NCBI RefSeq assembly: GCF_964340395.1
Contig: NC_135552.1
Span: 2,974,017 to 3,038,016 of the forward strand
Source: Glandiceps talaboti
Lineage: Eukaryota > Hemichordata > Enteropneusta > Spengelidae
Direction of reading: 5' to 3'
DNA: 64,000 bases
Part shown: one piece after another, positions 44,185-57,737 of the stretch
How positions within the stretch are numbered: the stretch's first letter is position 1
Layout of the letters: each line of letters opens with the position of its first letter
Notes under the pieces: generated by a model
What the model was told of the DNA's origin: nothing
Databases searched by the model: none
The model's input: only the letters and a program-made list of their open reading frames with translations
Position numbers and translations under genes: made by a program

Positions 44185-44652
44185 ATAATTTGTTGTAAAT
44201 TTCAGTAGTGAAACTCTACATTCCCTTGTCATAATTTGTTGTAAATTTCAGTAGTTAAATTCTACATTCCCTTGTCATAATTTGTTGTAAATTTCAGTAG
44301 TGAAACTCTACATTCCCTTGTCATAATTTGTTGTAAATTTCAGTAGTTAAATTCTACATTCCCTTGTCATAATTTGTTGTAAATTTCAGTAGTGAAACTC
44401 TACATTCCCTTGTCATAATTTGATGTAAATTTCAGTAGTTAAATTCTACATTCCCTTGTCATAATTTGTTGTAAATTTCAGTAGTGAAACTCTACATTCC
44501 CTTGTCATAATTTGTTGTAAATTTCAGTAGTGAAACTCTACATTCCCTTGTCATAATTTGTTGTAAATTTCAGTAGTGAAACTCTACATTCCCTTGTCAT
44601 AATTTGTTGTAAATTTCAGTAGTTAAACTCTACACTCCCTTGTCATAATTAG
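44185..44652. repeat. 46-bp minisatellite with alternating variants
   Basis: Ten units of TTGTCATAATTTGTTGTAAA + TTTCAGTAGTGAAACTCTACATTCCC form. Variants GTGAAACTC and GTTAAATTC alternate strictly over the first seven. Confidence 0.94.
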
Positions 44653-47600
44653 AAAATAACTAAAATATCATGCATCACAATTGTAACATAGGTGAAAAAT
44701 AGGTCAACAACATGTTAAAGATGTGAAAGCATTCGTGAGTTAGGTTTGTAACCTTAATATGTATGAACCCAGTATTAAAGTAAAACATTAAAATGTAAAA
44801 AAATTAAAGAGTTACATAGTGAGATAAATTGTATACTTGAAAGAAAGACACATGTGGTGGAGTCTGGTTTTTATAGGAAATGCTCATCAGTGATGTATTA
44901 TGTGAAATAGACATTAAACACACATGCTATCACAGGTTGCCCTGGAAAACAGTAACCCTGCATAATTAACCTGTCTAGTCTCTCTGGACTAACCGTGTAC
45001 TGCATCTCTTAGATAGTTTTAGAGGTTAGTTTCAATGCTAACATGATGATTTGTGGAGAGCTTGTTTGTTTGTTTTTTTGTTTGTGCAGTGCAGTGCAGT
45101 GCAGTGCAGATTTTACATGATGTTAACAGTGCAGATTTACAATACATGATGTTAACTGCAGATTTACAATACATGGTGTTAACAGTGCAGATTTACAATA
45201 CATGGTGTTAACAGTGCAGATTTACAATACATGATGTTAACAGTGCAGATTTACAATACATGATGTTAACTGCAGATTTACAATACATGATGTTAACTGC
45301 AGATTTACAATACATGATTACTAGTCTTGTCTAAACCTGTCATAATGTAGTCTTTATAATGTTATCATATCTGTACATCTCATAGTTATATACTTCTCTG
45401 TTTATATTTGCAATCCTGGTTTATTAACAAATGAAGCCAGAATTTCATGTAAAAAAAGCATAGTATAGAAACAAGGATAGGAAGTAGTCCACCACATATT
45501 CAGTTTTAGTAAAATGGACAAATATTTGCTATTTTATTTAGTTTCAAACCTAAACATATCTGACTAGTATAGCCATAGAAACAAAATTAATATTTGTCAC
45601 ATATTTCAGACTTGGCCAAATCTTTGTTATTCAATGTCAGACCTCAGATATTTCAGACTAGTTGATAATGCAGTAGTTAATAACAGACCTGTGTATTCAA
45701 CTTTGGCTTGTGAAATAATTTGGCTATACCTGATTCACCGCCCTGAATAACATAGGATAAATGTTGTATAACTAAAACTGCTACAGTTCTTTATAAGCAC
45801 AACTTGATTTGTAAAGAAACCAGATAAAATATTGACACTGAGATACAGTTACTAAACATCCCAAGACATTCAATTGTTAATTATTTCAAGTTTAGTTTAC
45901 ACATAGGTTTGGATAAAGGATTCATATGTAAATCATCATTTGTACAGAGTAGAGTAAGATCGTGACACAAAAAAATCTGCACTGTCACTATTAAAGTTGT
46001 ACCTATGAACAGTAATGTGTACTTTTATAAAACTATCTATCATATCATCCTACATGATCAAAATCTTCAGACAAGTCTGGCTTGGATTGAAGACTGAAAT
46101 CCATTGTCTAAAATGTGGTTCAATCATTACATCATCAAACAAAATGTGTGATAAGTTAATACTCACAGTACAAATGTATACAGGTAGGAAGGACTGTGAT
46201 TCGATTCTACTTCCATTATCACAGCCTAGAAATGTGCAGTACATTTCACAGCACACTTGTTTAAAATTAGGAAAATGTTCAATGAAAAGTTTGTGATGAA
46301 TTTGAAATATTTAGTCATAAGGTATAGTGCTTTTGTTCCAGGGACTGAGGAAGTTAATGTACCCAGCTTTCCACATACACACAGTGTTACCATTAACCAT
46401 TTGATATGTCAGTTGGAAACAAGATTTCCCCCTCTCAGTTTTACTGAATGTTTGAACTTGTAGACATAACATGTAGTCTCACCTGTACTTCTGTCGATGC
46501 TTACTGGATATGCCATCTCTTTGGAAAACTGGACAGCATTGGATAAATTCCACATTGTGAACACTGTGTGGGATGTACGTCTAACAATGTGGTTGTTAGT
46601 ACAGTTTGTAAACTGACTTTAACATATCATGTGTATACTGATGTCTATTTAGCTTGTCAGAGCGGAGCACAAGAAAGACCTCCACAGGTGATCCCGTTAC
46701 CCATCATGTAAATACTATAAGTCAACTACTTGACTTCACTACACACTTCAACTGATCAGATAGTAGGGATATAGATTACATTCAGTTGTTACCATGACAA
46801 CAAAAACAAATCATTCAACTTATTGTAATCTGTTCTTTTGTCCATGTGCCTTCCATATTTCTGGAGAAATGAGAAAAAAGGTAGATTTTTTATGTTTTTA
46901 AGTAAAGTTATGCAGTTAGGGTAGGTGACATCTCTAAATAAAAAGACTGTGTTTCCGATAATTTAACTGATCCTAGTTTAAGCCGCTGGCTTTAAACATT
47001 TTTTAAACAATTAAAACAAAAAGATAAGAAATTATTTGTCTTCATGCACATCTGGTTTTTTTCCCCCAGTGATGTCTGTACTTATTTCATCAAAGTTTCA
47101 CAGAAGGGGTATTCTGACTGACATTTCTCATTGTTTGGGGTATCAAAGTAATATACTTAAAAAATAAAAACAATTAAAATTTTAAAGATACTAAAAATAA
47201 AATAAAATAAAATCCCGACCTACCTACCCAATTTTCTGGGGCTATGTTATTAGAAACACGCAATTAATTTGTTTTCACCTAACCATAAACATATGAAATC
47301 AGAATTGAATACAATCTATTATTATTATAGCTCTTTATGCGAAGAAAGTTGAAGAAAAAGAAAGTTTGGGTTATTTATCTAGTTGACAGTACCTCATTTC
47401 TAAGGCTGGACTCTCAAGATGTTTTTAAGGTATTATAATCTACAATTAGTTGTTGAGACAGTTTGCATTTAGCATTTCTGAATAATCTGCCCTCGTCAAC
47501 ACGTGTGACATGTGACTTTAACAAGTTGTCATGTAACAATATTGTGTAAATTTACACTAACTTGTCCTACTTTCTGGAGGAGTCAAGAACCTGTGTGATA

Positions 47601-48085
47601 TGTCATTTTTATGAAAATAAAGGAAACTATGACGGCCTTGCCAATAAGGCTATGATAATGTTATACAGATTTTAGGATGTGAATGGTGAATCACAGCCGT
47701 CTCTCATCATATAGACCGTACAAATTTAAGAATTTCAAACCAATCTGTTGGTAGAGTTTTAAAACTATGGTGACGATGAGTGGAATTTTAATAAACATTT
47801 TATACTCCATATTTCTACATTTTAGTGAAACCAGGTAACATCGTAAGAGAATGATTTGCCACACATGTTGTGTTTCGGAGATCCAGTAAATTAAATGTAT
47901 TTCAAATCATTGGCAGTAAATTGTGTTTTTGCTAATTTAGACAACACTGTATATAATTACATTCTTCTGTTACCCTGTATTCCATTGTTGTAATATAGGA
48001 ATAGTTATCTATGAAGTACCGGTAGTGACAAGACATCCAGCTACTTTCTGTACTACATGTACATGTACATCTTGATACCCACTAT
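44653..48085. other. No gene recognised
   Basis: 45085-45320 is a ~32-bp repeat (GCAGATTTACAATACATGAT + GTTAACAGT). Small frames near 46015-46463 match nothing I know. A minus-strand donor-like ACAG/GTGAGA near 46490 could belong to a UTR exon. Confidence 0.45.
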
Positions 48086-48089
48086 AACA

Positions 48090-49365
48090 ACCACTACCAT
48101 TGCCATAACCACTATCACTACCACCACCACCACCACCACCACTATATAATTGCCAACAGCCACCATCACCACTGCTGCAGTCACTTTCAGCACTGTTAGA
48201 TAACTACTACAAACACCAACATCTGTGTATTTGATCTATTACTTCAGATTATGAATGGTGTTACAACTTCACCACCATGCTACTGTCTTCTCTGCTAAAC
48301 ATCACCATCACCGTGACAACCACCATGACCACCACCACCACTCCCACCCTGACCACCATTACCACCACCCTGACCACAGCCATGTCCACCACCACCACCA
48401 CCACCACGACCACCATCACATCCACCCCACCATCATGTCTACCCCCACCATTATGACCATCACCACCACCACCACCATTACCACCATCATGTCCACCACC
48501 ACCACCACCACCACCACCACCATCATGTCCACCATGGCACAATGTCCACCACCATCACCCTGACCACTGTCATGTCCACCCTGACCACCATGGCACCATG
48601 TCCACCATCACCACCACCCTGACCACCATCATGTCCACCACCATCACCACCACCACCACCATTATCACCATCATGTCCACCATGGCACAATGTCCACCAC
48701 CACCATTACCATCACCCTGACCACTGTCATGTGCACCCTGACCACCATGGCACCATGTCCACCATCACCACCACCCTGACCACTGTCATGTCCATCACCA
48801 CCATCACCACTCTGACCACCATCATGCCTATCCCCACCATCATGCCCACCATCACCACCACCCTGACCACCATCATGTCCACCACCACCATTACCACCAT
48901 CATGTCCACCATCACCACCATCACCATCATGTCCACCAACACTACCACCACCGTCATGTCCAACATCAGCACCACCACCATCATGTCCACCATCACCACC
49001 ACTCCGACCACCATCATGTCCACCATTACTACTCTGACCACTGTAATGACCACCATCACCACCACCCAGGCCACCATCATGTCCACCATCATTACTAACA
49101 CCATGCTATGACCACAAACACCACCCTGACCATTGTCATGTCCACCGTACCACCACCCTGACCACCGTCATATCCACCATCATCACTACCACCACTATAG
49201 TATGACCGCAAACACCACCCTGACCATTGTCATGTCCACCGTACCACCACCCTGACCACCGTCATATCCACCATCATCACTACCACCACTATAGTATGAC
49301 CGCAAACACCACCCTGACCACCGTCATGTCCACCATCACCACCACCACCATCAATATCTCTGTTT
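48090..49365. repeat. CCA/CAT-rich minisatellite, strongly strand-asymmetric
   Basis: Irregular arrays of CCACCATCATGTCCACCATC and CACCACCCTGACCACC with very few G on the plus strand. Higher-order repeats of about 95-110 bp at the right end (ACCACTATAGTATGACCGCA, twice). Open frames (poly-Thr/Met or Val/Met) are artefacts. Confidence 0.92.
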
Positions 49366-49729
49366 TTTATCTGTTGCTCCTGATTATATTAATGCTGCTA
49401 CTATAGATACATACACGATTCCCTTAAGTACATGATGTGTAAATGATTTTCTAGTCATCCTAAATAGAGAATAACAAACACAGTAATTCCCATCAAGTAC
49501 TTGAACTTTACCTAACACACCCTAATTATACACTGTATATATTTGGAGTGATCATTTTGTATGGTACATCTTGTAGAGATATCATAAACTGTGATATTAA
49601 TAAACATCATTATCATATTTTCATTATATTAGAATATATAAATAGACCTAGTTCTTATATGTTCATATAAAAAAGTCTGAAGAGTTTAGCAACTTGGCTA
49701 TCTGTCTTGATAATGTTGTTTTTCAGAAA

Positions 49730-50145
49730 ATCTAATGAATATGACTCAAATGAGTAGTGTGTTGAGATAGCCAAGTCTCTGGGCTGAACATCTAATGAAT
49801 ATGACTAAAATGAGTAGTGTGTTGAGATAGCCAAGTCTATGGGCTGAACATCTAATGAATATGACTCAAATGAGTAGTGTGTTGAGATAGCCAAGTCTAT
49901 GGGCTGAACATCTAATGAATATGACTAAAATGAGTAGTGTGTTGAGATAGCTAAGTCTCTGGGCTGAACATCTAATGAATATGACTCAAATGAGTAGTGT
50001 GTTGAGATAGCCAAGTCTCTGGGCTGAACATCTAATGAATATGACTCAAATGAGTAGTGTGTTGAGATAGCCAAGTCTCTGGGCTGAACATCTAATGAAT
50101 ATGACTCAAATGAGTAGTGTGTTGAGATAGCCAAGTCTCTGGGCT
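49730..50145. repeat. 60-bp minisatellite
   Basis: Seven units: ATCTAATGAATATGACTCAA, ATGAGTAGTGTGTTGAGATA, GCCAAGTCTCTGGGCTGAAC. Confidence 0.95.
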
Positions 50146-51572
50146 TTACTATCAAGCCAGTATGTCAAGTCAGATAGCTAAGTCTCTGGGCTATACTATC
50201 AAGACAGTATGTCAAGTCAGATAGCCAAGTCTCTGGGCTATACTGTCAAACCAGTATGTCAAGTCAGATAGCCAAGTCTCTGGGCTATACTGTCAAACCA
50301 GTATGTCAAGTCAGATAGCCAAGTCTCTGAGCTATACTGTCAAACCAGTATGTCAAGTCAGATAGCCAAGTCTCTGGGCTATAGTGTCAAGCCAGTATGT
50401 CAAGTCAGATAGCCAAGTCTCTGGGCTATACTATCAAGTCAGTATGTCAAGTCAGATAGCCAAGTCTCTGGGCTATACTATCAAGCCAGTATGTCAAGTC
50501 AGATAGCCAAGTCTCTGGGCTATACTATCAAGCCAGTATGTCAAGTCAGATAGCCAAGTCTCTGGGCTATACTATCAAGCCAGTATGTCAAGTCAGATAG
50601 CCAAGTCTCTGGACTATACTATCAAGCCAGTATGTCAAGTCAGATAGCCAAGTCTCTGGGCTATACTGTCAAGCCAGTATGTCAAGTCAGATAGCCAAGT
50701 CTCTGGACTATACTATCAAGCCAGTATGTCAAGTCAGATAGCCAAGTCTCTGGACTATACTATCAAGCCAGTATGTCAAGTCAGATAGCCAAGTCTCTGG
50801 GCTATACTATCAAGCCAGTATGTCAAGTCAGATAGCCAAGTCTCTGGGCTATACTATCAAGCCAGTATGTCAAGTCAGATAGCCAAGTCTCTGAGCTATA
50901 CTGTCAAACCATTATGTCAAGTCAGATAGCCAGGCCTCTGGGCTATACTGTCAAGCCAGTATGTCAAGTCAGATAGCCAAGTCTCTGAGCTATACTGTCA
51001 AACCAGTATGTCAAGTCAGATAGCCAAGTCTCTGGGCTATACTGTCAAGCCAGTATGTCAAGTCAGATAGCCAAGTCTATGGGCTATACTGTCAAACCAG
51101 TATGTCAAGTCAGATAGCCAAGTCTGTGGGCTATACTGTCAAGTCAGTATGTCAAGTCAGATAGCCATTGCAAGTCTCCGGGCTTTACTGTCAAGCATGT
51201 ATGTCAAGTCAGATAGCCAAGTCTCTGGGCTATACTGTCAAGCCAGTGATGGTGTCAAGTCAGATAGCCATTGCAAGTCTCTGGGCTATACTGTCAAGTC
51301 AGTATGTCAAGTCAGATAGCCAAGTCTCTGGACTATACTGTCAAGCCAGTATGTCAAGTCAGATATCCAAGTCTCTGGGCTATACTGTCAAGCCAGTATG
51401 TCAAGTCAGATAGCCAAGTCTCTGGACTATAATGTCAAGCCAGTATGTCAAGTCAGATAGCCAAGTCTCTGGGCTATACTGTCAAGCCAGTATGTCAAGT
51501 CAGATAGCCAAGTCTCTGGGCTATACTGTCAAGTCAGTATGTCAAGTCAGATAGTCAAGTCCCTGGGCTATA
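50146..51572. repeat. 48-bp minisatellite sharing a core with its neighbour
   Basis: About 30 units: GATAGCCAAGTCTCTGGGCT, ATACTGTCAAGCCAGTATGT, CAAGTCA. GATAGCCAAGTCTCTGGGCT is also the end of the adjacent 60-bp unit. Confidence 0.95.
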
Positions 51573-52930
51573 CTACATTGAAAAACTTGTATACATGCAT
51601 TATAGTGGAACATTTCAAATTTGTTTTATGTTAAAGGGGTTTACTCCAACATTATTACCAGTCTCTCACCTTTAACTTTACTCCCTAGCTTGCCTACAAA
51701 TATTATATTTGGTCCACCAAGCTTAGCCTTAGTACAGGTCTTTCAACTTTTGGCTTTATTTTTTGACATTGTGTGTAACCTTCATATTCAGCATGAGTCA
51801 TATTTCTCTATAAAAGGCCAGGAAACAAACAAAGTAAATATTTGTCTACAAAGATAGCTATCTTTTGATGCTATTGGACTGTTGGTTTTTGGTGAGCTCG
51901 TTACGAAATGAGACAAGATAGGTGAGAAGATCATGTGATGTCTCTGTGTGTAGTTTGTATTATATTATTTACATTTACAGTCCAATCACAAGACAAATAT
52001 ACCAAATTTTTTATTTGTCATATCAGGTGTAGTGGAAATTGTTGGAATTTGGGTGGAATCAATGATCAATGATACCTTTGCATACATTTGGTATGATTTA
52101 TTCATCCTATTAATCCTGTGCAAGAGAAAATAATGTCTCCATTAGACTACCCATTGAAGCTGCACTAACTGTAACTGGAATTATTTGTTAGCAAAACTGC
52201 ACTGAGGTTCCACACAATACATGTATGTATTGTGTGGATAACTTAATCTCAAAAACACCTGGGCCGATTGTTTTGATATTTGGTGGGTATTGCTTGTTGG
52301 CAAAATGTTGAAAGCAACCATAGTAGTATGGAAAGGTCAAAATATGTGATTTTTGGTTGGACAAACAAGTGCATAAACATTCAAAAAAAGTGTGAAACCT
52401 ACCTAGCAACAAGACCATGCCCATAGTAATAATTAAATAATAGTGCATATTGCAAGGGTAACAAATATGGATTGGCATATGGATAAAGATTTTTTTTTAA
52501 TATCACAAACTTTACAGTTGTGCTATAAAACCATTGTCCAACCAACAATTGTAATGATTGCTGACATTTGTAATAATGCTAATATTTGTAATAAAAAATC
52601 ATGTTTTTGTGTAATAAAATCAACATTTGTAATATTTGCCAAAATTTGTAACAATTTACATCAACAAATGTAATAAAAATTGCTGATAATTGTAATAAAT
52701 TTCAGGGGAAAAAACATGTAATAAAGTTGCCGAAATTTGTAATTAATAATACATGACATTAAGGAAGGCCCTTCCCTCCACTCTACAAAAAATGGGTTAT
52801 CTAAAAAAAAATCCAAAAAATGCAAATTCATCACTTCAAACGAATGTAGCTTTAACAAATATTAAATGAATTCATGAATATAATAATTAATTGAATAATT
52901 AACCAAGTTATTAACTTTTCAATCAATCAA
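51573..52930. other. No gene; diverged dispersed repeat
   Basis: 52190-52450 (minus) shares ACTATGGGCATGGTCTTGTT + GCTAGG with the core of the element at 20060. 52540-52745 is a degenerate TTTGTAATAAT-rich stretch. Confidence 0.45.
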
Positions 52931-52931
52931 C

Positions 52932-53126
52932 ATATGTATGTATGTATGTATGCATGTATGTATGTATGTATGTATGTATGCATGTATGTATGTATGTATG
53001 TATGTATGTATGCATGTATGTATGTATGTATGTATGTATGTGTGTGTATGTATGTATGTATGTGTGTATGTATGTATGTATGTATGTATGTATGTGTCTA
53101 TGTGTCTATGTATGTATGTATGTATG

Positions 53127-53157
<31 letters not shown>

Positions 53158-53577
53158 GTATGTATGTATGTATGTATGTGTGTGTATGTATGTATGTATG
53201 TGTGTATGTATGTATGTATGTATGTATGTATGTATGTATGTATGTATGCATGTATGTATGTATGTATGTGTGTGTGTATGTATGTATGTATGTGTGTATG
53301 TATGTATGTATGTATGTAAGTATGTATGTATGTATGTATGTGTGTGTATGTATGTATGTATGTGTGTATGTATGTATGTATGTATGTATGTATGTATGTA
53401 TGTATGCATGTATGTATGTATGTATGCATGCATGCATGTATGTATGCATGCATGTATGTATGTATGTATGTATGTATGTATGCATGCATGCATGTATGTA
53501 TGTATGTATGTATGTATGTATGCATGCATGCCATGCATGTATGTATGTATGTATGTATGTATGTATGTATGTATGTG
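52932..53577. repeat. (GTAT)n microsatellite, 646 bp
   Basis: ATGT tetranucleotide with GCAT, GTGT and GTAAGT variants recurring at ~100-bp spacing. All frames through it are artefacts. Confidence 0.97.
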
Positions 53578-54600
53578 ATGAGGAAGTGCAAAAATGAATG
53601 AACAAACAAATGAACAAATACACCTCAAGTAACCTATTAGTTATGAAATCACCGTTAATATGTTTTCTTGAGAAATCAGTTTGGTAGCCAAAATACTTTA
53701 GCTAAGATCTCTAGTATGGATAGACTATTTTGCTACGTGCTTGCTATCTGATTGGCAGACTCACTCACTTTCTCACTCACTCACTCACTCCTGCACTCAC
53801 TCGCTTGCTGACTTACTCGCTTGCTAGCTCACTCACAACCAACCTACTCACTTGCTCACATACCCATCCACTCACATCAGTCACTAACAAGATAACGTAG
53901 CATTCACCATTACAAACAATTCATGCATTCGCTTACTCAGTCCCTCACTTGCAAACTAGCGTAAATAGCATTCAAAAACTGGATAAATTCAAGTTAGAAA
54001 ACAGTATTTGAATTTACTTTATTGCATTAATTGTTATCTATGCTCCATCTACCACGGGTCCCGTCAGTCAGTCTACCAAACAACCAATCATTTTTTCTTT
54101 TGACAAAGTCAGTTGAACAACACTTTTCCACCAATAATTTAAATATACATTCATTCCTTTGTTCATGCATGATGTATTGATCAAGTGATGGATTGATGAT
54201 TTGAACTGATTTGTTGGTAAATGTTCTGGTGACTGCTGGTGGTCCTTTTGAAATAGTAAAGAAATTTTGGTGTTCGTCATCTTGTTTTCAAGGAAATTGT
54301 CAATCTTTTATTTTCCCATGATAGAGTGACCACAGCATTCAGTGGCCATATTGGTTTCTAAAATGACTAAATTTTAAAAATCATTTTGATCTGTATTTCA
54401 GAAATGTGTAAGGTGACCCCACATTTTTTATTGAATTGAAGTGAGAATAGGTTGACATTTTCTTGAACAAAGTAACCGTAAAAATTGAAAGAGTTTATTT
54501 TCTAGCCACATTCTACATTACACAAAATGATGTAAACTAGTGTTTAGCTGGAACAAGGTTTGCAATCAAATAATTGGTATGAAAATGGAATTATAATTGA
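53578..54600. other. No gene; repeat fragments
   Basis: 53758-53960 has degenerate CTCACTCACTTGC tetranucleotides. 54300-54480 is the second copy of the fragment at 19510 (CAGTGGCCATATTGGTTTCT). Confidence 0.45.
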
Positions 54601-54639
54601 TATTGAGTTGTTAAACTACCAATGATAAAGACAGGATTG

Positions 54640-55900
54640 TTTGATTTGGTGTCAATCTATGTATAACTTATAAAAATAATGTGGCTGTAAGTACAATGTA
54701 GTCAAATTGTTTGATTTGGTGTCAATCTATGTATAACGTATAAAAATAATGTGGCTGTAAGTACAATGTAGTCAAATTGTTTGATTTGGTGTCAATCTAT
54801 GTATAACTTATAAAAATAATGTGGCTGTAAGTACAATGTAGTCAAATTGTTTGATTTGGTGTCAATCTATGTATAACGTATAAAAATAATGTGGCTGTAA
54901 GTACAATGTAGTCAAATTGTTTGATTTGGTGTCAATCTATGTATAACTTATAAAAATAATGTGGCTGTAAGTACAATGTAGTCAAATTGTTTGATTTGGT
55001 GTCAATCTATGTATAACTTATAAAAATAATGTGGCTGTAAGTACAATGTAGTCAAATTGTTTGATTTGGTGTCAATCTATGTATAACGTATAAAAGTAAT
55101 GTGGCTGTAAGTACAATGTAGTCAAATTGTTTGATTTGGTGTCAATCTATGTATAACTTATAAAAATAATGTGGCTGTAAGTACAATGTAGTCAAATTGT
55201 TTGATTTGGTGTCAATCTATGTATAACTTATAAAAATAATGTGGCTGTAAGTACAATGTAGTCAAATTGTTTGATTTGGTGTCAATATATGTATAACTTA
55301 TAAAAATAATGTGGCTGTAAGTACAATGTAGTCAAATTGTTTGATTTGATGTCAATCTATGTATAACTTATAAAAATAATGTGGCTGTAAGTACAATGTA
55401 GTCAAATTGTTTGATTTGGTGTCAATCTATGTATAACTTATAAAAATAATGTGGCTGTAAGTACAATGTAGTCAAATTGTTTGATTTGGTGTCAATCTAT
55501 GTATAACTTATAAAAATAATGTGGCTGTAAGTACAATGTAGTCAAATTGTTTGATTTGATGTCAATCTATGTATAACTTATAAAAATAATGTGGCTGTAA
55601 GTACAATGTAGTCAAATTGTTTGATTTGGTGTCAATCTATGTATAACTTATAAAAATAATGTGGCTGTAAGTACAATGTAGTCAAATTGTTTGATTTGGT
55701 GTCAATCTATGTATAACGTATAAAAATAATGTGGCTGTAAGTACAATGTAGTCAAATTGTTTGATTTGGTGTCAATCTATGTATAACGTATAAAAGTAAT
55801 GTGGCTGTAAGTACAATGTAGTCAAATTGTTTGATTTGGTGTCAATCTATGTATAACGTATAAAAGTAATGTGGCTGTAAGTACAATGTAGTCAAATTGT
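54640..55900. repeat. 70-bp minisatellite
   Basis: Eighteen units: GTCAAATTGTTTGATTTGGT, GTCAATCTATGTATAACTTA, TAAAAATAATGTGGCTGTAA, GTACAATGTA. Diagnostic T/G (AACTTA/AACGTA) and A/G (AAAAAT/AAAAGT) variants are patterned along the array. Confidence 0.96.
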
Positions 55901-55905
55901 TTTGC

Positions 55906-57735
55906 CAAAATAAAGTTAATCCACTAAAAGTATTCCACTGAAAATTCAAAATTTAGCCAGTGTTTTAAAAATTTCAGATAGTGTACATATTTGTTGTCGT
56001 TTCTGTCTGTTTTTTGTTTTTCCTGTCAGTTGTACAGCGCATTGTGATTATTTTTAATGGAATGCGCTTTATAAGAAATAAATTTAGTATAGAGTTCATA
56101 ATGTCCAAAACATAAATGTGTTTGACAGTACACAATGTATTAGAACAATAGACACCTAGAATTTCTCATGGTTTTTTATTTTATAACCTCTGCTTACTCA
56201 TTCTAATACAAGTACTTGCAGAAACTTTCAAAGTGATATTTTAACGTATCATGAATGGAAGCATACAATTGATTAGTCAGCATAGATTTCCTGGGCTTAC
56301 TCAAATGCTAAGTAACATGATGGCAACTGGCTTGGTAACAAAAACTGATCAAAAGGGACATCTCAATAAAATTTACACACCTTATATATTCACTTTGTGG
56401 ACAAGTACTTGCAAATATTTTTATTTAATTTCTACTTGTCCAGTGGACAAGAATATATATTTCTTTATTTTGAATCCTGTTTAAAGGCAATCTGATGACT
56501 TTTGAAAGTTTGAAAATTGCATTGAAAATGTTTTTTGAACAAGAATGTTGGCCTACTGAGGGTCTAGGACTGTGGACTTTGAAAGCTGCTAGTACTTCCA
56601 TGTTGGTCATTATATATTCACATTAGTTGTTTTAAGTCACACATGCTAAAAGCAATTGTGGTATGGGGAAGGGTAAGATCTATGCACCATGTCCTATGAT
56701 TCGCTATTTCTCCAGGCCACTCTCTGTGATTTGTCGACAGCTTTAATGATATTCAGTCAAAAAAATGATAAATGAAACTTACAAGTAGTATAGATTAGAT
56801 AAGATACAATATAATTGTCTTAATTAGAATAACTTGTTTTATTTTCATATATCAGTGTTTACAACACATTTATAAAACTAATAATTTTAATTTGAATAAT
56901 GTGACAGTACTAGTGCCTAAAAATTGTTTGGTTCCAGTTAGCCATCCCCACCTAGTTTTTCACTGCTGACCCTAAACACTTTTTTTTACATATTTGAGAA
57001 AGAAATACTAAAATCTCAAAAATTGTGAAGTCTCAAGAGAAATAGTGGATACAGAAACTGACATCAATATAAAAAGACAATACATGTATAAAACTGTTCT
57101 TCCAATCTGTAATGGCTGTACATCTGATGAGAAGAAACCAAGAACACAGACACCATATGGAAAACAATGGAAAACCTGAAGTAGACACTCAAACATGACC
57201 AACTCCACCTATTCTAAAATTGAAATTTCTAATCGGAACCGTACAATTTATATTTTAGGCCTAATAACATTTGAAGCTACCAGCAACAATTGTTAAAAAG
57301 AAAAGTTTACATATGTTTTAACAATGGGGGCGCTGTCCACCCAAGGTTTAAGAGCTATGTACGGTGTTACAGACATTGAACACTTTACATTAAATTTTCC
57401 ATGCAATGGATTTGCTTTAGACTTCTACAGATAACTTATAAGTTATATGTAAAGATGTAGACAATAGTAAAATGAACAAAGTACTGTTTAAAGAAAATAA
57501 AATCCTTGTGACTCAGTATAAAGTAAACTGTACAGAACATCATTTCTCCATAGATACATGTATTTTGACGCTTCTATTTTGCTTAAGTACTTGAAAACAA
57601 AACAAAAATTCTTCAAATTTTCATTAGTTAGAAAAAACATTTATGTAAATATGTTGAAAAAATAACAAATTTAGAAGAAAAAAATAACTTTTTTCACAGC
57701 AGCAGAATTGTTTTAGCTGCATTCCTTGTTTGGTC
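55906..57735. other. No gene recognised
   Basis: AT-rich. The small frame at 56251-56484 has no recognisable homology. Ordinary intergenic or intronic sequence. Confidence 0.45.
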
Positions 57736-57737
57736 AA

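Noticed and set aside
48255-49111. Poly-Thr/His or Val/Met frames
   Set aside because: CCA/CAT simple repeat with shifting frames.
52919-53628. Frames rich in MYVC or HTYI repeats
   Set aside because: (GTAT)n microsatellite; the same holds at 26864-27396 and 35617-36214.
56251-56484. Candidate small gene, 77 codons
   Set aside because: No homology, no splice or promoter context; the length is expected by chance in AT-rich DNA.
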